Source: Nitrospirillum sp034653275 (GTDB lineage: Bacteria > Pseudomonadota > Alphaproteobacteria > Azospirillales > Azospirillaceae). From it: 64,000 nucleotides of DNA. The stretch covers positions 310,001 through 374,000 of the forward strand of contig NZ_JAYEES010000002.1 of NCBI RefSeq assembly GCF_034653275.1, read 5' to 3'. Position 1 is the stretch's first letter. Every line of letters begins with the position of its first letter. Positions 44,193 to 52,468 of this stretch are shown here, piece after piece. The notes beneath the pieces were generated by a model. The model worked only from the letters and a program-made list of their open reading frames with translations. It did no database searches and was not told the origin of the DNA. The translations under genes and the position numbers were made by a program.

Positions 44193-45584
44193 ATGCGCGT
44201 CGTGCCCCCCACCCCGGAGGAACCGCCCCAGCGCCCGGACGCGGCCGAACTGGCCGGCCGGCAGCTGTTCGGCCTGACCACGCTGCTGCAGCTGCAGAAG
44301 CGGGCGCGGCATACCCGCACCGAGCAGGAACTGGGCTTCCTGATGGTGAACGACACCTTCAGCCTCGTGCGGTATCGCCAGGCGCTGGCCTGGCAGCGGG
44401 CGGAGCGGGGCGAGGGCGCGGTGCTGGCCGTGTCGGGCCTGTCCTCCGCCGATGCCGACAGCCCCTACGCCCGCTATGCCTGCCGGCTGCTGGCGGCGCA
44501 TGGCGATCCCGCCGCGATCAAGGACCTGACCACGGCCGACCTGGCCCCGGACCTGGCCGAGGAATGGCCGGAGTACCTGCCGGCCCACGGCCTGTGGCTG
44601 CCGCTGACGGCGCCGGATGAGCGGTCCTTGGGCGGGCTGCTGCTGGCCCGTGAAGAACCGTGGACGGACGGCGAGCGCGTGTTGCTGGAAAACCTGGGCG
44701 ACGCCTACGCCCATGCCTGGGGCGGCCTGGTCCGGCAGCAGCGGCGCTGGCACCGGGACGCCGCCCGGCTGAAGTCCCTGCGCACCCTGGGCTACGTCGC
44801 GGCGGGCCTCGTGGCCCTGTCCCTGTTCCCCGTGCGCCTGTCCGCCCTGGCGCCGGCGGAGGTCATCCCCCAGGCCCCGACCGTGGTGCGGGCGCCGTTC
44901 GACGGCGTGGTCGACAAGTTCCTGGTGACGCCCAACCAGCCGGTGACCGAGGACCAGCCCCTGTTCCAGCTGGACCCGGTGCGGCTGCAGAACCGCCTGG
45001 ACGTGGCCCAGGCCACCCTGGAAGCGGCGGAGGCGGAGTACCGCCAGACCGCGCAGCAGGCCGTGTTCGATGAAAAGGCCAAGGGCCAGTTGGTGGTTCT
45101 GCAAGGCAAGCGCGACCAGGCCATGGCGGAGGTTACCTACGTCCAGGACCTGCTGAAGCGCATCGTCGTGCATGCGCCGCGCGCCGGCCTGGCCGTGTTC
45201 ACCGACGTCAACGATTGGATCGGCCGGCCGGTCACCCAGGGCGAGCGCATCCTGATGGTGGCGGAGCCCAAGGATGTAGAGCTGGAGATCAAGCTGCCGG
45301 TGGCCGACGCCATCGCCATGGATGCCGGCGACCCGGTGTCGCTGTTCCTGAACATCGACCCGCAGCATCCGCTGGACGCCACCGTGCGGCTGGCGGCCTA
45401 CCAGCCCGAGGTGGGCACGGACGGGGTCGCAGCCTACCGTCTGAAGGCGCGGTTCAACGACGGGCAGGCGCCCGTGCGCATCGGCCTGCAAGGCACGGCC
45501 AAAATCTACGGCCAGCGCACCACCCTGTTCTATTACCTGTTCCGTCGCCCCCTGGCGGCCCTGCGCCAGCGGCTGGGCGTCTGA
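44193..45584 (+). CDS. HlyD-family membrane adaptor with GAF-like cytoplasmic N-terminus
   Basis: 463 residues from ATG 44193 (GTG 44190 possible), with GAGGGTAGG just upstream. Residues 1-190 are soluble and resemble a GAF-like sensor: ELAGRQLFGLTTLLQLQKRARHTRTEQEL, LWLPLTAPDERSLGGLLLAREEPWTDGERVLLENLG. One membrane helix follows (YVAAGLVALSLFPVRL). The periplasmic part is an HlyD arm: APAEVIPQAPTVVRAPFDGVVDKFLVTPNQPV, a coiled coil, then HAPRAGLAVFTDVNDWIGRPVTQGERILMVAEP. Its stop overlaps the M50 gene start. The GAF-like part could couple export to a cytoplasmic signal, which is inference. Confidence 0.85.
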   Translation: MRVVPPTPEEPPQRPDAAELAGRQLFGLTTLLQLQKRARHTRTEQELGFLMVNDTFSLVRYRQALAWQRAERGEGAVLAVSGLSSADADSPYARYACRLLAAHGDPAAIKDLTTADLAPDLAEEWPEYLPAHGLWLPLTAPDERSLGGLLLAREEPWTDGERVLLENLGDAYAHAWGGLVRQQRRWHRDAARLKSLRTLGYVAAGLVALSLFPVRLSALAPAEVIPQAPTVVRAPFDGVVDKFLVTPNQPVTEDQPLFQLDPVRLQNRLDVAQATLEAAEAEYRQTAQQAVFDEKAKGQLVVLQGKRDQAMAEVTYVQDLLKRIVVHAPRAGLAVFTDVNDWIGRPVTQGERILMVAEPKDVELEIKLPVADAIAMDAGDPVSLFLNIDPQHPLDATVRLAAYQPEVGTDGVAAYRLKARFNDGQAPVRIGLQGTAKIYGQRTTLFYYLFRRPLAALRQRLGV

Positions 45585-47740
45585 TGAGCGGTGAGGTTCC
45601 GAACACCGCGCCTGGCAACGCGCCAGCGGACGCCCCACCCCCGCGCCTGGCCCCCCTGCGGGAGGAGTTGACCCTGCTGGCCGGGCCGGCGCTGGCCGAC
45701 GGTTCGCCCAGCTGGACGCTGCACGATCAGGTGGCCGGGCGCTTTTACCGGCTGGGCTGGCTGGAGTTCGAGATTCTGCGCCGCTGGCATCTGGAGGTGC
45801 CCCAGGCCATCGCCGCCGATGTCGCGTCCAACACCACGCTGCGCGTCACCGTCGACGACGTCATGGCCGTCTCGCAGTTCCTGGCGCTGAACAACCTGCT
45901 GCAGCGCCATGGGCCCCAGGCGGTATCGACCCTCATGCGCCAGGCGGAGATGCGCAAGCCCGGCTTCTGGCAATGGTTGCTAAAGAACTATCTGTTCTTC
46001 CGCGTGCCGCTGGTGAAGCCGGACCGTTTCCTGACCCAGGCCCTGCCCTACGTGTCCTGGATCTTCACCCGCGGCTTCTTCCTGGTGACGCTGGCCGCCG
46101 CCTTGCTGGGCATCTATCTGGTGACCCGGCAGTGGGATCAGTTCCGCACCACGTTCGTCAGCTTCCTCTCCCCCTCCGGCCTCATCACCGGCGCCGTCGG
46201 CTTGGCCGTGGCCAAGGTGGTGCATGAGTTGGGGCATGCCCTGACCGCCAAGCGCTACGGCTGCCGGGTGCAGACCATGGGCATCGCCTTCATGGTCATG
46301 TACCCGCTGTTGTACACCGACGTCAGCGACGCCTGGCGGCTGCCCAACCGGCGACAGCGCCTGGCCATCGGCGTGGCCGGCATGGGCGCGGAATTGACGC
46401 TGGCCGCCTATGCCACGCTGGCCTGGTCCTTCCTGCCGGAGGGGCCGGTGAAGGCCGCCGCCTTTCTGCTGGCCACCACCAGCTGGATCATGACCGTGCT
46501 GGTCAACACCAGCCCCTTCATGCGCTTCGACGGCTATTTCCTGCTGTCGGATCTGCTGGACGTGCCCAACCTGCATGACCGCGCCTTCGCGCTGGGCCGC
46601 TGGTGGCTGCGCGAACGGCTGTTCCACCTCGGGGAACCGGTGCCGGAGGAGCTGCCGGCCAAGCGCCGCAATCTGTTGATCGCGCTGGCCTTGGCCACCT
46701 GGATCTACCGCTTCACCCTGTTCGTCGGCATCGCCGCCCTGGTCTACCATCTGTTCTTCAAGGTGCTGGGCATCATCCTGTTCCTGGTGGAAGTGTGGTG
46801 GTTCATCCTGCGCCCGCCCCTGAACGAGGTGCGGGAATGGATACGGCGGCGGGGCACCATGACCTGGAACCGCCGTTCCGCCACCACGGCCGCCGTGGCG
46901 CTGGGCCTGCTGGCCCTGGCCGTCATTCCCTGGCGCAGCACGGTGACGGCGCCGGCCGTCCTGCGCGCCGCGCAGGAGATGGAGATTTTCCTGGACCAGC
47001 CGGGACGGATGGACGCCGTGTTGGTCAAGGCCGGCCAAAGTGTGACGGCGGGCCAAGTGCTGTTCCGCCTGAGTTCCCCCGACCTGGACTACAAGCTGGC
47101 CAGCCAGCGCCAGAAGATCCAGACGCTGCAGTGGGAAGCCGCCTATCGCGGCGGCGCCGCCATCGACCCCAAACGCCAGCGCATCGCCGCGCAGGAGCTG
47201 GAGACCGCGCAGGCCGAGCTGCGCGGGCTGGAGGCGGAAAAGGCCAAGCTCACCGTGACCGCCCCCTTCGCCGGCATCATGGCCGAGGTGGCGGAGCCGC
47301 TGTCGCCCGGCGAATGGCTGCCCGCGAAGGAGCGGCTGGGCCTGCTGCTGGACCCGGCGCATCCCATGATCGAGGCCTATGTGCGCGAGGCCGACCTGCA
47401 TCGGGTGGCCGTGGGGGACGAGGGCCGCTTCCGCCCCGACCAGACGTTGACCAGCGCCGTGGACGGCCGCATCCAAGACATCGACGATACCAGCACCCGG
47501 GTGCTGAACCGCCGCTATCTGGCCAGCACCTATGGCGGCGACATCGCCGCGCGCGAAGACAGCCAGCACCAGCTGGTGCCCGAGGAGTCGCTGTACCGCG
47601 TGCTGATCGCGCCGGCCAGGGACACCGCGCCGGCCAGCCTGGAACGCGGCCGCGTGACGCTGGAAGGCGTGCGCGAAAGCCTGCTGGGCAGCCTGTGGCG
47701 CCGGACCATGGCCATCCTGCTGCGCGAAGGCAGCTTCTGA
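45584..47740 (+). CDS. PqqD-like/M50 metalloprotease/HlyD fusion protein
   Basis: 718 residues; ATG 45584 overlaps the previous stop. Domains in order: a PqqD-like winged-helix region at about 25-115 (DQVAGRFYRLGWLEFEILRRW); an M50 site-2-protease core with several membrane helices and the zinc motif H214-E215-L-G-H218, partnered by D316 in NTSPFMRFDGYFLLSD; three further hydrophobic segments; then a periplasmic HlyD arm from about 460 (TVTAPAVLRAAQEMEIFLDQPGRMDAVLVKAGQSVTAGQ ... TVTAPFAGIMAEVAEPLSPGEW). PqqD-like domains bind leader peptides in other systems. Here the domain may recognise the giant protein's N-terminus, which the protease may then cut. No ABC ATPase is encoded nearby. Confidence 0.9.
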   Translation: MSGEVPNTAPGNAPADAPPPRLAPLREELTLLAGPALADGSPSWTLHDQVAGRFYRLGWLEFEILRRWHLEVPQAIAADVASNTTLRVTVDDVMAVSQFLALNNLLQRHGPQAVSTLMRQAEMRKPGFWQWLLKNYLFFRVPLVKPDRFLTQALPYVSWIFTRGFFLVTLAAALLGIYLVTRQWDQFRTTFVSFLSPSGLITGAVGLAVAKVVHELGHALTAKRYGCRVQTMGIAFMVMYPLLYTDVSDAWRLPNRRQRLAIGVAGMGAELTLAAYATLAWSFLPEGPVKAAAFLLATTSWIMTVLVNTSPFMRFDGYFLLSDLLDVPNLHDRAFALGRWWLRERLFHLGEPVPEELPAKRRNLLIALALATWIYRFTLFVGIAALVYHLFFKVLGIILFLVEVWWFILRPPLNEVREWIRRRGTMTWNRRSATTAAVALGLLALAVIPWRSTVTAPAVLRAAQEMEIFLDQPGRMDAVLVKAGQSVTAGQVLFRLSSPDLDYKLASQRQKIQTLQWEAAYRGGAAIDPKRQRIAAQELETAQAELRGLEAEKAKLTVTAPFAGIMAEVAEPLSPGEWLPAKERLGLLLDPAHPMIEAYVREADLHRVAVGDEGRFRPDQTLTSAVDGRIQDIDDTSTRVLNRRYLASTYGGDIAAREDSQHQLVPEESLYRVLIAPARDTAPASLERGRVTLEGVRESLLGSLWRRTMAILLREGSF

Positions 47741-47782
47741 ACGCCAACCGCCGACCCCACCCCTGATGAAAAGCCGTACGCG

Positions 47783-48499
47783 ATGACAAACCACCCCACG
47801 CTTCCCCTGTTCTACAAGCAGCCGCGCCTGATGCGCGCCGCCGTGGACGAGGCCATGTCCCTGCGCCAGCCCGTCGGTTACGGCTTCGCCGCCGGGGCGC
47901 ACGCGGTTCCCCTGGTGATGGGGGAGTTCGCCGTCGCCTGCCGGTCCGTCCCCATCCTGTTCGCGGGCGCGGACGCCGCCCCCATCGCCCTGCTGGGCCT
48001 GCGTGAGGGGCAGAACCTGTTCGTGCGCGCCGATGGCCGCTGGGACGAGGACGCCTACATCCCGGCTTACGTCCGCCGCTACCCCTTCATCTTCCTGGAG
48101 GACGCGGAGGCGGACCAGCTCACCCTGTGCGTGGACGAGGCGGCGGACGCCGTGGTGGCGGGAACGGAAAACCCCTTCTTCGTGAACGGCGCACCCACCG
48201 ACCTGACTCTCCAGGCCCTGGATTTCGCGCGCGAGTACCAGGCATCCCACGCGCTGACCATCGGCTTCGTCGCCGCCCTGCTCGACAGCGATCTGCTGAC
48301 CGAGCGGCGGGCGGACATCGCCCTGCCTTCGGGCGAGACGCCCAGCCTGTCCGGCTTCCGCGTCATCGACGAGGAAAAGCTGAACCGCCTGCCGGCGGAA
48401 ACGTTGACGCATTGGCGCGACAAGGGGTGGCTGGCGGCGGCTTATGCCCACCTCATCTCCCTCAACGACTGGTCGGCGCTGATGCGGCGGGCCGGGTGA
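47783..48499 (+). CDS. SapC-family protein
   Basis: 238 residues, 42 nt after the M50 gene. SapC signatures include PLFYKQPRLMRAAVDEAMSLRQPVGYGFAAGAHAVPLVMGEF near the start, LLGLREGQNLFV and RWDEDAYIPAYVRRYPFIFLED in the middle, and LTLQALDFAREYQASHALTIGFVAALLD near the end. It has no signal peptide, so it is probably cytoplasmic. The family is named from the S-layer secretion operon of Campylobacter fetus, and it recurs beside exporters of giant surface proteins. The mechanism is unknown; a chaperone or hydroxylation-related role has been speculated for relatives. Confidence 0.92.
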   Translation: MTNHPTLPLFYKQPRLMRAAVDEAMSLRQPVGYGFAAGAHAVPLVMGEFAVACRSVPILFAGADAAPIALLGLREGQNLFVRADGRWDEDAYIPAYVRRYPFIFLEDAEADQLTLCVDEAADAVVAGTENPFFVNGAPTDLTLQALDFAREYQASHALTIGFVAALLDSDLLTERRADIALPSGETPSLSGFRVIDEEKLNRLPAETLTHWRDKGWLAAAYAHLISLNDWSALMRRAG

Positions 48500-48509
48500 T
48501 GGCGCGGTG

Positions 48510-49355
48510 ATGGACCGGTTGCTGCCGCAGGAGATCGAGACACCGACGCCGGAGATGGAAAAGCTGACCGCGCGGATGGTGGTGCCCATCCTGCCGCAGC
48601 TGATGGTCTATCTGGCCGAGGTGCGCGCGCAGGTGGATGCCGAGCTGCAGCCCACGCTGCGGCCGGTCAGCCCGGTCAAGCCGTATCCCTTGGGCCGCTG
48701 TGAGGAAATCACGCGGGCGGCCATGGCGATCCTGGGCCAGCGCCTGCGCGAGCCCACCCACCCGGTGGAGCACGCCCTTGCCTCCTTCCTGCGCCAGGGC
48801 GGCCGCATCCGCACCATCTGGGGCGCGTTGCGCGGCACTTATTTCCAGAACGCCTTCCAGATCGGCAGCCTGTATGCCGACGTGGCCAACGACACGGTCG
48901 TCATCACCAAGCCCAAGGTCGAAATCCTGCCGGTGCGGGAGTGCGGGCTGGTCCCCATACGGGACATCGCCCATTTCATCGAGATCGCGGGCAAGTATTG
49001 GGGCGGGGAGATCTACCCCAATTTGGTGGTCCCTGACCTTGCCCCCCTGTTTCCCATGATCAGCCGCATTCCCCACCAGTCCGTCCGGCCGCAGATGGGG
49101 TGCGACTACATGATCGACCTGTTCCGCCGGGATGAATTCCGCGGGCCGGAAGCCTTCCTGGCCACCGCCCCACCGCCCCCGGCCGACGTGGTGGAAGAGT
49201 TGCGCAGCCTATGTCCCGAGACGATACGCCATGTCACCCCCGACAGCGGCCGGGACCTGGCCGTCGCCGCCTGCCGACGGGCGCGGGACATGGGGGCGGA
49301 CAATGCGTGGCGGGACCGCCTGGTGCTGGATCTGTTGAGCATCAGGCGGCTGTGA
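48510..49355 (+). CDS. Unknown protein at the end of the export operon
   Basis: 281 residues from ATG 48510 (GTG 48507 possible), 10 nt after the SapC stop, so likely the last gene of the export operon. There is no signal peptide and no membrane segment. Visible features: an alpha-helical N-terminus (EKLTARMVVPILPQLMVYLAEVRAQVDAEL), an aromatic-rich centre (LRGTYFQNAFQIGSLYADVANDTVVITKPKVEILPV), a HFIEIAGKYWGGEIYPNLVVPDLAPLFPM segment, and an Arg/Asp-rich tail. I do not recognise the family. Its position suggests a role in substrate handling or modification. Confidence 0.8.
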   Translation: MDRLLPQEIETPTPEMEKLTARMVVPILPQLMVYLAEVRAQVDAELQPTLRPVSPVKPYPLGRCEEITRAAMAILGQRLREPTHPVEHALASFLRQGGRIRTIWGALRGTYFQNAFQIGSLYADVANDTVVITKPKVEILPVRECGLVPIRDIAHFIEIAGKYWGGEIYPNLVVPDLAPLFPMISRIPHQSVRPQMGCDYMIDLFRRDEFRGPEAFLATAPPPPADVVEELRSLCPETIRHVTPDSGRDLAVAACRRARDMGADNAWRDRLVLDLLSIRRL

Positions 49356-49450
49356 ACGGCGGCGCCCTGGGCCCTTGTACTACCAATCGGTCATGGCCGC
49401 CGCCGGGGCCCTGCGCTAGGCTTTTCCCATAATAAGATCGGGAGGAGTCC

Positions 49451-49840
49451 ATGGTGCGTGTAACGCGGTCCCTGCTGGCGGTGGCGGCCCTCGTGGGATT
49501 GGCGGTGATGCCGGTGTCCGCCGGTGCCGCCGAGCCCAAGGCGAAAGGGGACCATCATCCCCGCTATGATTACCCGACCGCCGTACGCGCCGACTACGTC
49601 ATCGGCTGCCTGGCATCCAATGGTTTCAAGCACGAACTATTGGGCAAGTGCGCCTGTGGCATCGACACCATCGCCGACATGATGCCCTACGACGATTATG
49701 AGAAGGCGGACACGATCCTGCGCATGCAACAGGGCGGCCTGGGCGACCGGGGGGCCATGTTCCGCGACACCCCCATCGCCAAGGATGAGGTGGAAAAGCT
49801 GCGCCGCGCCCAGGCCGAGGTCAATCTGCGCTGCACCTGA
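49451..49840 (+). CDS. Small exported cysteine-containing protein
   Basis: 129 residues, preceded by GGAGGAG. Signal peptide: MVRVTRSLLAVAALVGLAVMPVSAGA. The mature protein begins with a Lys/His-rich stretch (KAKGDHHPRYDYP) and has four cysteines: IGCLASNG, GKCACG and the penultimate Cys. This suggests two disulfides or a metal/haem-independent compact fold (no CxxCH). Function unknown. It lies alone between the export operon and the next gene, with a CATAAT-type -10 candidate just upstream. Confidence 0.8.
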   Translation: MVRVTRSLLAVAALVGLAVMPVSAGAAEPKAKGDHHPRYDYPTAVRADYVIGCLASNGFKHELLGKCACGIDTIADMMPYDDYEKADTILRMQQGGLGDRGAMFRDTPIAKDEVEKLRRAQAEVNLRCT

Positions 49841-49932
49841 CCGCGCGGCGTGACCGCATGACATGCATCCGTCTTGCACGTCCCTTCGGCGCACGCCACA
49901 ATCCCGCTGGCCATAGCGGGGGAAAAGAGACC

Positions 49933-50514
49933 GTGAAATACCATCCGGAGGCGCTGGACCCCATCATCGGCTTCTTGCGCGATATCGGTTTCAGGGTGGT
50001 GTACGGTGCTGGGGCGCAAGGCGGCTTCCTGCCCGGGGTCAACATCACGGCCGGCGTGATCCACGTCGACCCCGATACCCTGGTGGGGCCCGGCGACCTG
50101 CTGCACGAGGCGGGACACATGGCCATCCTTCCCCGCCGCCTGCACGCCAAACTCGGCCGGGATCTGGAGGCGGACATGCGCGCCGCCATCGCCGCCGAGG
50201 TGGGCCCCGGCCTGCCGGCCGACCCCCGGCTGTCCGTCCCCCTGCAGCAAAGCGAGATGATGGCCCAGGCCTGGTCCTACGCCGCGGCGCTGCACCTGGG
50301 CGTGCCGCTGGAGTGCATTTTCTTCCCCGGTTCCTACCACGTGGACACATATGAGGGGCAACACCCCATGCAGCAATGGCTCAATTCCGGCACCCATCAC
50401 GGGATGGGGGCATTGGCGCACGCGGGCATGACCGGCTTCGCCGGCATCTTCACCCTGATGGGCGACAACGGCCTGCCCCCCTTCCCGCATATGAGCCGGT
50501 GGGTGCAGGCGTAA
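49933..50514 (+). CDS. HExxH-motif protein (putative zinc metalloprotease-like)
   Basis: 193 residues from GTG 49933. ATG 49858 is in frame but adds an unlikely Arg/His-rich stretch. The centre carries LLHEAGHMAILP, a zinc-binding HExxH, inside VIHVDPDTLVGPGDLLHEAGHMA, followed by a conserved-looking PLQQSEMMAQAWSYAAALHLGVPLECIFF. The glutamate 60 residues on (QSE) could be the third ligand. It ends FPHMSRWVQA, with no signal peptide. Domain-level identity beyond the zinc motif is not recognised. It is convergent with the toxin-antitoxin genes. Confidence 0.8.
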   Translation: MKYHPEALDPIIGFLRDIGFRVVYGAGAQGGFLPGVNITAGVIHVDPDTLVGPGDLLHEAGHMAILPRRLHAKLGRDLEADMRAAIAAEVGPGLPADPRLSVPLQQSEMMAQAWSYAAALHLGVPLECIFFPGSYHVDTYEGQHPMQQWLNSGTHHGMGALAHAGMTGFAGIFTLMGDNGLPPFPHMSRWVQA

Positions 50515-50518
50515 GGCA

Positions 50519-51199
50519 TCAAAGGCTCGCGAATTCGGATCGTAGGAAGGCAAATACCCGGTCCGCCGCCGCTGCGGTGCCATAGCGCTCACCGGCGGGG
50601 GTGGGGTTCACGTCGTTGCGAACCTGTGCCTCATAGACTGGCCGCAGCAAGTTTATGCGGTCCATGAGACGATCAGCCCGATCCGCAACTTCCGGCAATA
50701 CCGTACGCAGCTCATCGGCATGATGGTCGATGACCGCCGCCATATCAAAAATATCACGCACTTTGAAGTTGGATGGCCGGTGGAACATCTTCTTGGTCGC
50801 GATTTCCCAAGGCGTTTCCAAAGGAACTTGATGACCTTCGAAAAGCCAATCCATCACCGGGTTGTCCGTCCGACGCTCCGCCACGATAAAATCGATTTCG
50901 CCTTCGGCAAAGATCAGCTTCAGATAGTTGCCTGGATATTCGTACGTCCGACCATCCAGCAGGATTTTGGTTACCGCGTTTCGTTGGGGTGTCAGCGCCC
51001 GGACAATATCTGAAGAGCCAACGAAGACATCAATATCGTAGCTGATCCGATGCCCATAGTGGACTGCCAGGGCAGTCCCGCCTCCGAAGCTCCAAACCGT
51101 CCCATCAGGCAGTGTGCCCATCAGCGCCAAGGTGCGTCGCAGCAGCACGTTCCAGGCTGAGGGCCGCCATTTCGGTGATCCAGGCGGCGTTGCTGGCAT
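50519..51199 (-). CDS. AbiEii/AbiGii-type nucleotidyltransferase toxin
   Basis: 226 residues. Nucleotidyltransferase signature: WSFGGGTALAVHYGHRISYDIDVF, containing the GGG and the D-x-D metal-binding pair, then IDFIVAERRTDNP and EIATKKMFHR, typical of AbiEii. The start ATG 51199 keeps the AWNVLLRRTLALMG helix that precedes the GGG motif in the family, and it forces a 95-nt overlap with the upstream partner gene. A start at 51121 would remove the overlap but also the helix. AbiE toxins modify tRNA or other nucleotide targets and abort phage growth or stabilise DNA. Confidence 0.9.
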   Translation of the reverse strand: MPATPPGSPKWRPSAWNVLLRRTLALMGTLPDGTVWSFGGGTALAVHYGHRISYDIDVFVGSSDIVRALTPQRNAVTKILLDGRTYEYPGNYLKLIFAEGEIDFIVAERRTDNPVMDWLFEGHQVPLETPWEIATKKMFHRPSNFKVRDIFDMAAVIDHHADELRTVLPEVADRADRLMDRINLLRPVYEAQVRNDVNPTPAGERYGTAAAADRVFAFLRSEFASL

Positions 51200-51611
51200 C
51201 GGGCAATCTCCAAGTCCGCAGAGCGCGATACAAATCTTCGAAAGTCAGCACACCGCTGAGCACCAGATCGTGCAGCGTGCCCATGGATACCTCATCGAAG
51301 AAGGCTTCCACATGGGGACGCCAATCTTCAATGGGCGCAGGAGCCAATAACAAGGCGACCAGGCCTGACCCATCCACCGGCACGGGACGGGGTGCGTTGA
51401 TGGTAGACAGGGCGCGATCCAGCACCGGTTCCGCAGCCGGCAACAGTTTGAATTGCTGACGCCACCGGGCGGCGACAGCCTTCAGCGCATCGGCAGCGGC
51501 AACAGGAACTTGCACCTCCACCCGGGCGATGCCACGAGGCCCGAGGGTGGATTGGCGATAGCGGCGGACGCGATCAGCGGCGGTAGCGTCCCGTTTGGGC
51601 CTGGCGGTCAT
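51105..51611 (-). CDS. Probable antitoxin partner of the AbiEii-type toxin
   Basis: 168 residues, immediately upstream of and overlapping the toxin gene. Its N-terminus (RPKRDATAADRVRRYRQSTLGPRGIARVEVQVP) looks like a ribbon-helix-helix-type start. The remainder (EAFFDEVSMGTLHDLVLSGVLTFEDLYRALRTW) is helical and acidic, as in partner proteins encoded before AbiEii-type toxins. It probably binds DNA to autoregulate and counters the toxin. It is not a clear AbiEi homologue by eye. The pair sits between the export region and the PQQ operon and may be a recent insertion. Confidence 0.75.
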   Translation of the reverse strand: MTARPKRDATAADRVRRYRQSTLGPRGIARVEVQVPVAAADALKAVAARWRQQFKLLPAAEPVLDRALSTINAPRPVPVDGSGLVALLLAPAPIEDWRPHVEAFFDEVSMGTLHDLVLSGVLTFEDLYRALRTWRLPDASNAAWITEMAALSLERAAATHLGADGHTA

Positions 51612-51667
51612 GACATCTCCTGACAGCGCCAGTCTAACGTAACCGGATTACGGCCTCAAGATCACCC

Positions 51668-52468
51668 TTAGCCCTTGTCATCGCCCGCGAAGGTATGGCT
51701 GAAGGTGGCATCGGTGCTGTCGCGCACGGTCACCGACAGGGGACCCCTGGGCTGATAGCTGAAGGTGATGGCCGGATCCTCGCTCAAGGAAATATCGGCC
51801 TCCAGCTGGAAGACCAGGGCGTCGCCGCTTTTGACCGTGACGTCGCGGACGAAGCGGGCGGGCGTGTAGTTGCGGGTCACCTGGTCCATCTGCATGCCAT
51901 TGTAATTGGGGTGGCTGATCAGCAGCTGGGCAGTGACCGCCCCCTTGGGCAGGCCGGCCGGACCTTCGGACATGGTCTTCAGCCGCATCTGGCCCAGGCG
52001 CTCCATGGCCAGGGCGGCATCCTTGGTGGCGGGGGCGGAGCAGCCGCCGGCGGCCTTGATGTAACGTTCGGTGATGAACCAATGTCCGTCCGTGGTTTCC
52101 GCCACGGCATGCATATGGGTATAGGCGTCCACCCGGATGCGAGTCTTCACCTGCGCCGGTACGGCGGCGGGGCCGAAATGGAAGGTGCCGACCAGGGGTG
52201 CCGGGTTGTTGTCCACCACCAGGTAAAGGGCCTTCAGCGACAGCTTGGGGTCCAGGGTCAGGGTCACCGGCACCAGGGCCGCGTCCATGGCCCGGTCCGG
52301 CGCCTCCAGCGCGATCTGGCCCTTGGCGGGGGTCAGGGTGTGGCCGGCGAACAGGGTCTGGCGCAGATCCTGCCAGCGGGCGGCGTCGGCCGCCGGGTCC
52401 TCCGCCCAGGCGAAGGCCGGTGCGGCCAGGGTTGACAGCAAGACCAAAGCGAACAGGCGGGACTTCAT
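51668..52468 (-). CDS. Quinoprotein-dehydrogenase-associated SoxYZ-like carrier protein
   Basis: 266 residues from ATG 52468, with GGGAGGA 6 nt upstream and a 4-nt overlap with the metallohydrolase gene. Signal peptide: MKSRLFALVLLSTLAAPAFAWA. A SoxY-like domain comes first and carries the GGCS motif with Cys143 in IKAAGGCSAP, the likely thiol carrier site. A SoxZ-like domain follows (GAVTAQLLISHPNYNGMQMDQV ... PLSVTVRDSTDATFSHTF). Such SoxYZ fusions accompany quinoprotein dehydrogenases together with the zinc metallohydrolase encoded upstream. It is the last gene of the pqq operon and acts in the periplasm. Confidence 0.93.
   Translation of the reverse strand: MKSRLFALVLLSTLAAPAFAWAEDPAADAARWQDLRQTLFAGHTLTPAKGQIALEAPDRAMDAALVPVTLTLDPKLSLKALYLVVDNNPAPLVGTFHFGPAAVPAQVKTRIRVDAYTHMHAVAETTDGHWFITERYIKAAGGCSAPATKDAALAMERLGQMRLKTMSEGPAGLPKGAVTAQLLISHPNYNGMQMDQVTRNYTPARFVRDVTVKSGDALVFQLEADISLSEDPAITFSYQPRGPLSVTVRDSTDATFSHTFAGDDKG

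Noticed and set aside
35619..45638. A 3339-codon open frame on the minus strand across the giant gene, TolC and HlyD genes
   Set aside because: It is antisense to well-supported genes, its composition is Gly/Ala/Arg/His-rich without domains, and it arises because the plus-strand codon usage leaves few stops in that frame.
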